From assembly GCA_021158305.1 (NCBI GenBank), contig JAGGUU010000059.1, positions 1-5,899 on the forward strand: a DNA stretch of 5,899 nucleotides, given 5' to 3'. Positions 3,517 to 5,899 of this stretch are shown here, piece by piece. The stretch's first letter is position 1. Every line of letters begins with the position of its first letter. Position numbers and translations under genes: made by a program. The notes below the pieces were generated by a model that was given only the letters and a program-made list of their open reading frames with translations, did not search any database and had not been told where the DNA came from. This stretch comes from Candidatus Bathyarchaeota archaeon (lineage in GTDB: Archaea; Thermoproteota; Bathyarchaeia; Bathyarchaeales; DTEX01).

Positions 3517-5277
3517 ATGAAGCTTCCATTGCCATCAATAAACCTCAAAGAAACTCTTGGCAAGACCAAGGTGAAAGAGTCATTCTTTAAAAAACTCTTA
3601 AGCTTTAGACGAGACGAGGACAGAAACCAAGAGGCTGAAGAATCCGGTTTGGCTTTATTCCGAGAAGTAAAAATACCCGAGACGCTGGAAGAAGCAATAG
3701 AAAAGCATCCATACTTGGCAGAGTACATTAGAAAGCATAACATAGAGCCTTTCTACATAACGGATCCTAGCAGTATGGGAACTGAAGCAGATCTGATGTC
3801 CGCTGCATTCGTTTTGGATATAATATATCCGCTTGAGCGGGGAATCTTTATTCACATAAAAGCTGGCGGGGAGATTGGCCAATACAACATTATCGAACCC
3901 GAGAAACCCAGTAGAGAAGTCTTGGATCAAATTGAGAGGGTGATCGCGAAGCTGATAAGTGAGAAAACCATAGTCGCCGAGAGTATTGAGGAGAAAGAAA
4001 GAGTAATCACAAGGCTCTTCAATGAGGCCGTCGCAAAGAAGCAGTTAGACCTGCCGGAAGATAAGAGAGCCTACTATTTATATCACTTCTTACGGGAAAG
4101 GATCGGACATGGATTCATTGACATTTTTCTAGCTGATCCATGGCTTGAAGACATTAGTGTGCCGGGAGCCGGACATGTATATGTCTATCACAAGTTTTTC
4201 GGGCCTCTCGAGAGCAATATTGAGATTCGGAAAGAAGATGTAGATTTTATCCTAAGAAGCATAGCTGAAAGATACGGGCATGTTCTAAGCTTTTCCCATC
4301 CCATCATCGACATACATTTACCGGATGGGTCAAGATTCAACGTTGTGTTCGGAGATGATATAAGCCTTAAAGGAAGCAACTTTACGATTCGTAAGTTTCC
4401 TAAGGAACCCATATCCGTGGCGCATCTCATCGGTTGGAAGACCTTCTCGGCGGAGTTCGCAGCGTACATGTGGATGCTCTTTGAGGTTGGAATTTCAGCA
4501 TTCATCTGCGGAGAAACAGCATCTGGAAAGACAACAAGCCTAAACGCTCTCACAGGCTTAATAAGACCAGACTCGAAGATTGTGAGCATCGAGGAGACAC
4601 CAGAAGTTAATCTGGCACATAAGAATTGGGTTAGAGAGGTTACGCGACTTCATTCGGGTAGCGTTGTTTCAATGTTTGACTTGCTGAAGGCGGCTCTGAG
4701 ACAGAGGCCGGATTACATTATTGTCGGGGAGATTCGAGGCGAAGAGGGCCAAATAGCCTTTCAAGCGATTGAAACAGGGCATCCTGTGCTCTCTACATTT
4801 CACGCCGGTGACTTACAGACTCTTTTTCAAAGATTAACTTCACCGCCGATAAACGTTCCAAAAACGCACATTAATGGATTAAACTTAGCGATATTTCAGA
4901 ATAGAATCAAACGGGGCTTGAGACTCGTCAGAAGAGTGCTTTCAGTTAATGAGATTATATCTTATGATCCGGGTAATGGAAGTCTAAACTATTTCCCAGC
5001 TTTCGTGTACGATCCAGATGCTGATAGGCTTAGGTTTAGAGGTTCAAGCATATTTCTTGAAGCAAAGATCCTTCCTTATAGAGGATGGGGAACAGATAAG
5101 CTTCCGGAGCTCTACAGGGAGCTTCAGATGAGAGCTGAAATTCTGCAGGCACTTTCTGAAAAGTCTCCAAAATTTAGAAGCGTATGGAACACTATTATCG
5201 AGACCGAACGGGTGGGTGTAGAAAAAGTCTATAGCATGGTTAAAGAAGGAAAGATGCCTTGGCTAACAAGATATTAG
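3517..5277 (+). CDS. arlI: ArlI/FlaI-like type IV filament assembly ATPase (GspE superfamily)
   Basis: 586 aa, ATG start with a strong ribosome binding site. Residues 1-~50 are a charged extension (KKLLSFRRDEDRNQEAEE) without a recognised domain. Residues ~55-300 form the N-terminal domains, with DPWLEDISVPG (207-217) and the FTIRKFPKEPIS segment. The C-terminal RecA-like ATPase follows: Walker A GETASGKTT (332-340, Lys338), arginine-rich REVTRLHSG (373-381), the ASP-box region FDLLKAALRQRPD, Walker B YIIVGEIRGEE with Glu405, and the His box STFHAGD with His429. All catalytic motifs are intact. From family knowledge, ArlI forms a hexamer under the membrane, powers filament assembly and rotation by ATP hydrolysis, and docks on ArlJ with ArlH as partner. 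Characterised FlaI proteins are mostly shorter, so the N-terminus is long. The stop overlaps the arlJ start by 19 bases, indicating coupled translation. A non-rotary pilus or secretion ATPase is possible, but the arlH neighbour favours an archaellum-type motor. Confidence 0.9.
   Translation: MKLPLPSINLKETLGKTKVKESFFKKLLSFRRDEDRNQEAEESGLALFREVKIPETLEEAIEKHPYLAEYIRKHNIEPFYITDPSSMGTEADLMSAAFVLDIIYPLERGIFIHIKAGGEIGQYNIIEPEKPSREVLDQIERVIAKLISEKTIVAESIEEKERVITRLFNEAVAKKQLDLPEDKRAYYLYHFLRERIGHGFIDIFLADPWLEDISVPGAGHVYVYHKFFGPLESNIEIRKEDVDFILRSIAERYGHVLSFSHPIIDIHLPDGSRFNVVFGDDISLKGSNFTIRKFPKEPISVAHLIGWKTFSAEFAAYMWMLFEVGISAFICGETASGKTTSLNALTGLIRPDSKIVSIEETPEVNLAHKNWVREVTRLHSGSVVSMFDLLKAALRQRPDYIIVGEIRGEEGQIAFQAIETGHPVLSTFHAGDLQTLFQRLTSPPINVPKTHINGLNLAIFQNRIKRGLRLVRRVLSVNEIISYDPGNGSLNYFPAFVYDPDADRLRFRGSSIFLEAKILPYRGWGTDKLPELYRELQMRAEILQALSEKSPKFRSVWNTIIETERVGVEKVYSMVKEGKMPWLTRY
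5245..5250 (+). promoter_or_regulatory. Ribosome binding site for the TTG start of arlJ, inside arlI
   Basis: GAAGGA is 8 bases before TTG 5259. The arlJ frame has a TAA at 5241-5243 and no ATG until far inside the protein, so this site together with the TTG gives the only start that keeps the first membrane helix. Confidence 0.5.
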
Positions 5278-5899
5278 CCATCCTTAGAAGGAGAATTCAA
5301 CCAGTCTTAGCATTGATCCTAGTGTTAACGCTGATCTTTTCCACCTACTCTTTAATCACAAAAAGAGATCCAACCTCAATCTTTACGACTATATCTTCAT
5401 CCTGCTCACTTATCGTTATGATCTTCCTTTCCCGCTTGAAGAATAAAACTATAAGCAAGACTATTTCTAAAAAGATCGATGAAGAACTTGTCCTTTCCAT
5501 TCTTCACATGTACGTCGTATCGCAAGGAGACGCTGGACCAGACCAGCTTGTCAGCTCCATTGCTAACATGAAGGAATACGGCTATTACAGCAGAGTCTTT
5601 AGAAAGATCCGCGAGATAGCCAAGGATTTTGGATACGGCTTCGCTAAAGCCATGACGCATATGGCTGACCTTGTGAAGCCTCCCCTGAAAGACATTCTTA
5701 TCAGATGTACTGAAGCCCTTTCAACTCCTGAGCCTAAGGAGTACCTTGAATTGGAAAACTCTACATTATTTGAGGAATACTCTGGACAATATCTTAGATC
5801 AATAGAATCTATAAGAACCCTCGGCGGGGTCTATGGAACATTCCAAAGCGTCTCAGTCTTTATAGTTATGACCTTAGATATCCTGTCAACCTTCATCAA
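5259..5899 (+). CDS. arlJ: ArlJ/FlaJ-like membrane platform protein, N-terminal part; 3' truncated by window
   Basis: 213 codons are visible in one open frame to the window edge, starting with TTG 5259 within the end of arlI. It begins LANKILAILRRRIQPVLALI (Met for the first residue if TTG starts). Two hydrophobic helices follow, about residues 15-33 (VLALILVLTLIF) and 41-57 (IFTTISSSCSLIVMIF). A soluble GspF/T2SF-type domain follows (KIDEELVLSILHMYVVSQGD, FGYGFAKAMTHMAD, LEEYSGQYLRSIESIRTLGGVYG in outline), and a third hydrophobic stretch starts in the last ~20 residues (SVFIVMTLDILSTFI). This order matches the first half of FlaJ/TadC-like platform proteins. From family knowledge, ArlJ is the only polytopic membrane protein of the archaellum motor, anchoring ArlI and ArlH and receiving filament subunits. 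Upstream stop TAA 5241-5243 and the site GAAGGA support the start. The missing part should hold the second soluble domain and remaining helices. Confidence 0.85.
   Translation, partial: MANKILAILRRRIQPVLALILVLTLIFSTYSLITKRDPTSIFTTISSSCSLIVMIFLSRLKNKTISKTISKKIDEELVLSILHMYVVSQGDAGPDQLVSSIANMKEYGYYSRVFRKIREIAKDFGYGFAKAMTHMADLVKPPLKDILIRCTEALSTPEPKEYLELENSTLFEEYSGQYLRSIESIRTLGGVYGTFQSVSVFIVMTLDILSTFI

Noticed and set aside
3444..3930. Two - strand frames over the start of arlI
   Set aside because: They overlap the conserved arlI start and each other, and the products are Ser/Phe-rich without domains.
4188..4589. 133-codon - strand frame within arlI
   Set aside because: It overlaps the Walker A-containing core of arlI, whose motifs are intact; a shadow frame.
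5406..5660. 84-codon - strand frame
   Set aside because: It lies opposite the arlJ soluble domain, which is clearly coding on the + strand.
1..5899. CRISPR arrays, insertion sequences, tRNA or rRNA genes
   Set aside because: No regularly spaced repeats, transposase motifs, terminal inverted repeats or RNA gene signatures were found on either strand.

Overview
The window is archaeal. The evidence is the gene set (an ArlH/ArlI/ArlJ archaellum-motor module, an AsnC-type regulator and a tiny archaeal ribbon-helix-helix protein), TATA-like boxes upstream of several genes, and frequent TTG/GTG starts with GGAGG-type ribosome binding sites. Base composition is AT-leaning, and Arg is written mostly as AGA/AGG with CGN in the minority. 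I lean towards a TACK-group archaeon (for example a Bathyarchaeia-like lineage), but the sequence does not prove this.

Left part (1-2310). The window opens inside the 3' end of an acetyl-CoA synthetase gene on the + strand, including the conserved PKTRSGK lysine motif. It ends in a convergent intergenic spacer with a small hairpin and T-rich tracts on both strands. All the following genes lie on the - strand. Read in their own direction they are: one or two doubtful mini-ORFs; a 47-aa ribbon-helix-helix DNA-binding protein (2179 to 2036); an overlapping 30-aa strongly basic ORF (2046 to 1954); an SfsA-family nuclease-fold protein with its own strong TATA box (1876 to 1190); and an Lrp/AsnC-like regulator with an added C-terminal cysteine cluster (1058 to 477). 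None of the 1950-2310 small genes is obvious from the long-ORF view, which shows an antisense + strand frame instead.

Middle (about 2310-2740). This is a divergent intergenic region of roughly 430 bases with no gene I can support. It holds a candidate leftward promoter, a 10-bp palindrome, a candidate rightward promoter, and three imperfect TTCAC...TGCC repeats just ahead of the arlH ribosome binding site. A 128-codon open frame on the + strand looks non-coding.

Right part (2741-5899). A + strand operon encodes an ArlH-like RecA/KaiC-fold ATPase, an ArlI-like (GspE superfamily) secretion ATPase of 586 aa, and an ArlJ-like polytopic membrane protein cut by the window edge. ArlI and ArlJ overlap by 19 bases. 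Together they make the energised core of an archaellum or related type IV filament: ArlI hydrolyses ATP and contacts the membrane platform ArlJ, and ArlH is its nucleotide-binding partner. No archaellin, ArlF/G or ArlC/D/E gene is visible upstream, so the filament this motor serves must be encoded elsewhere or downstream.
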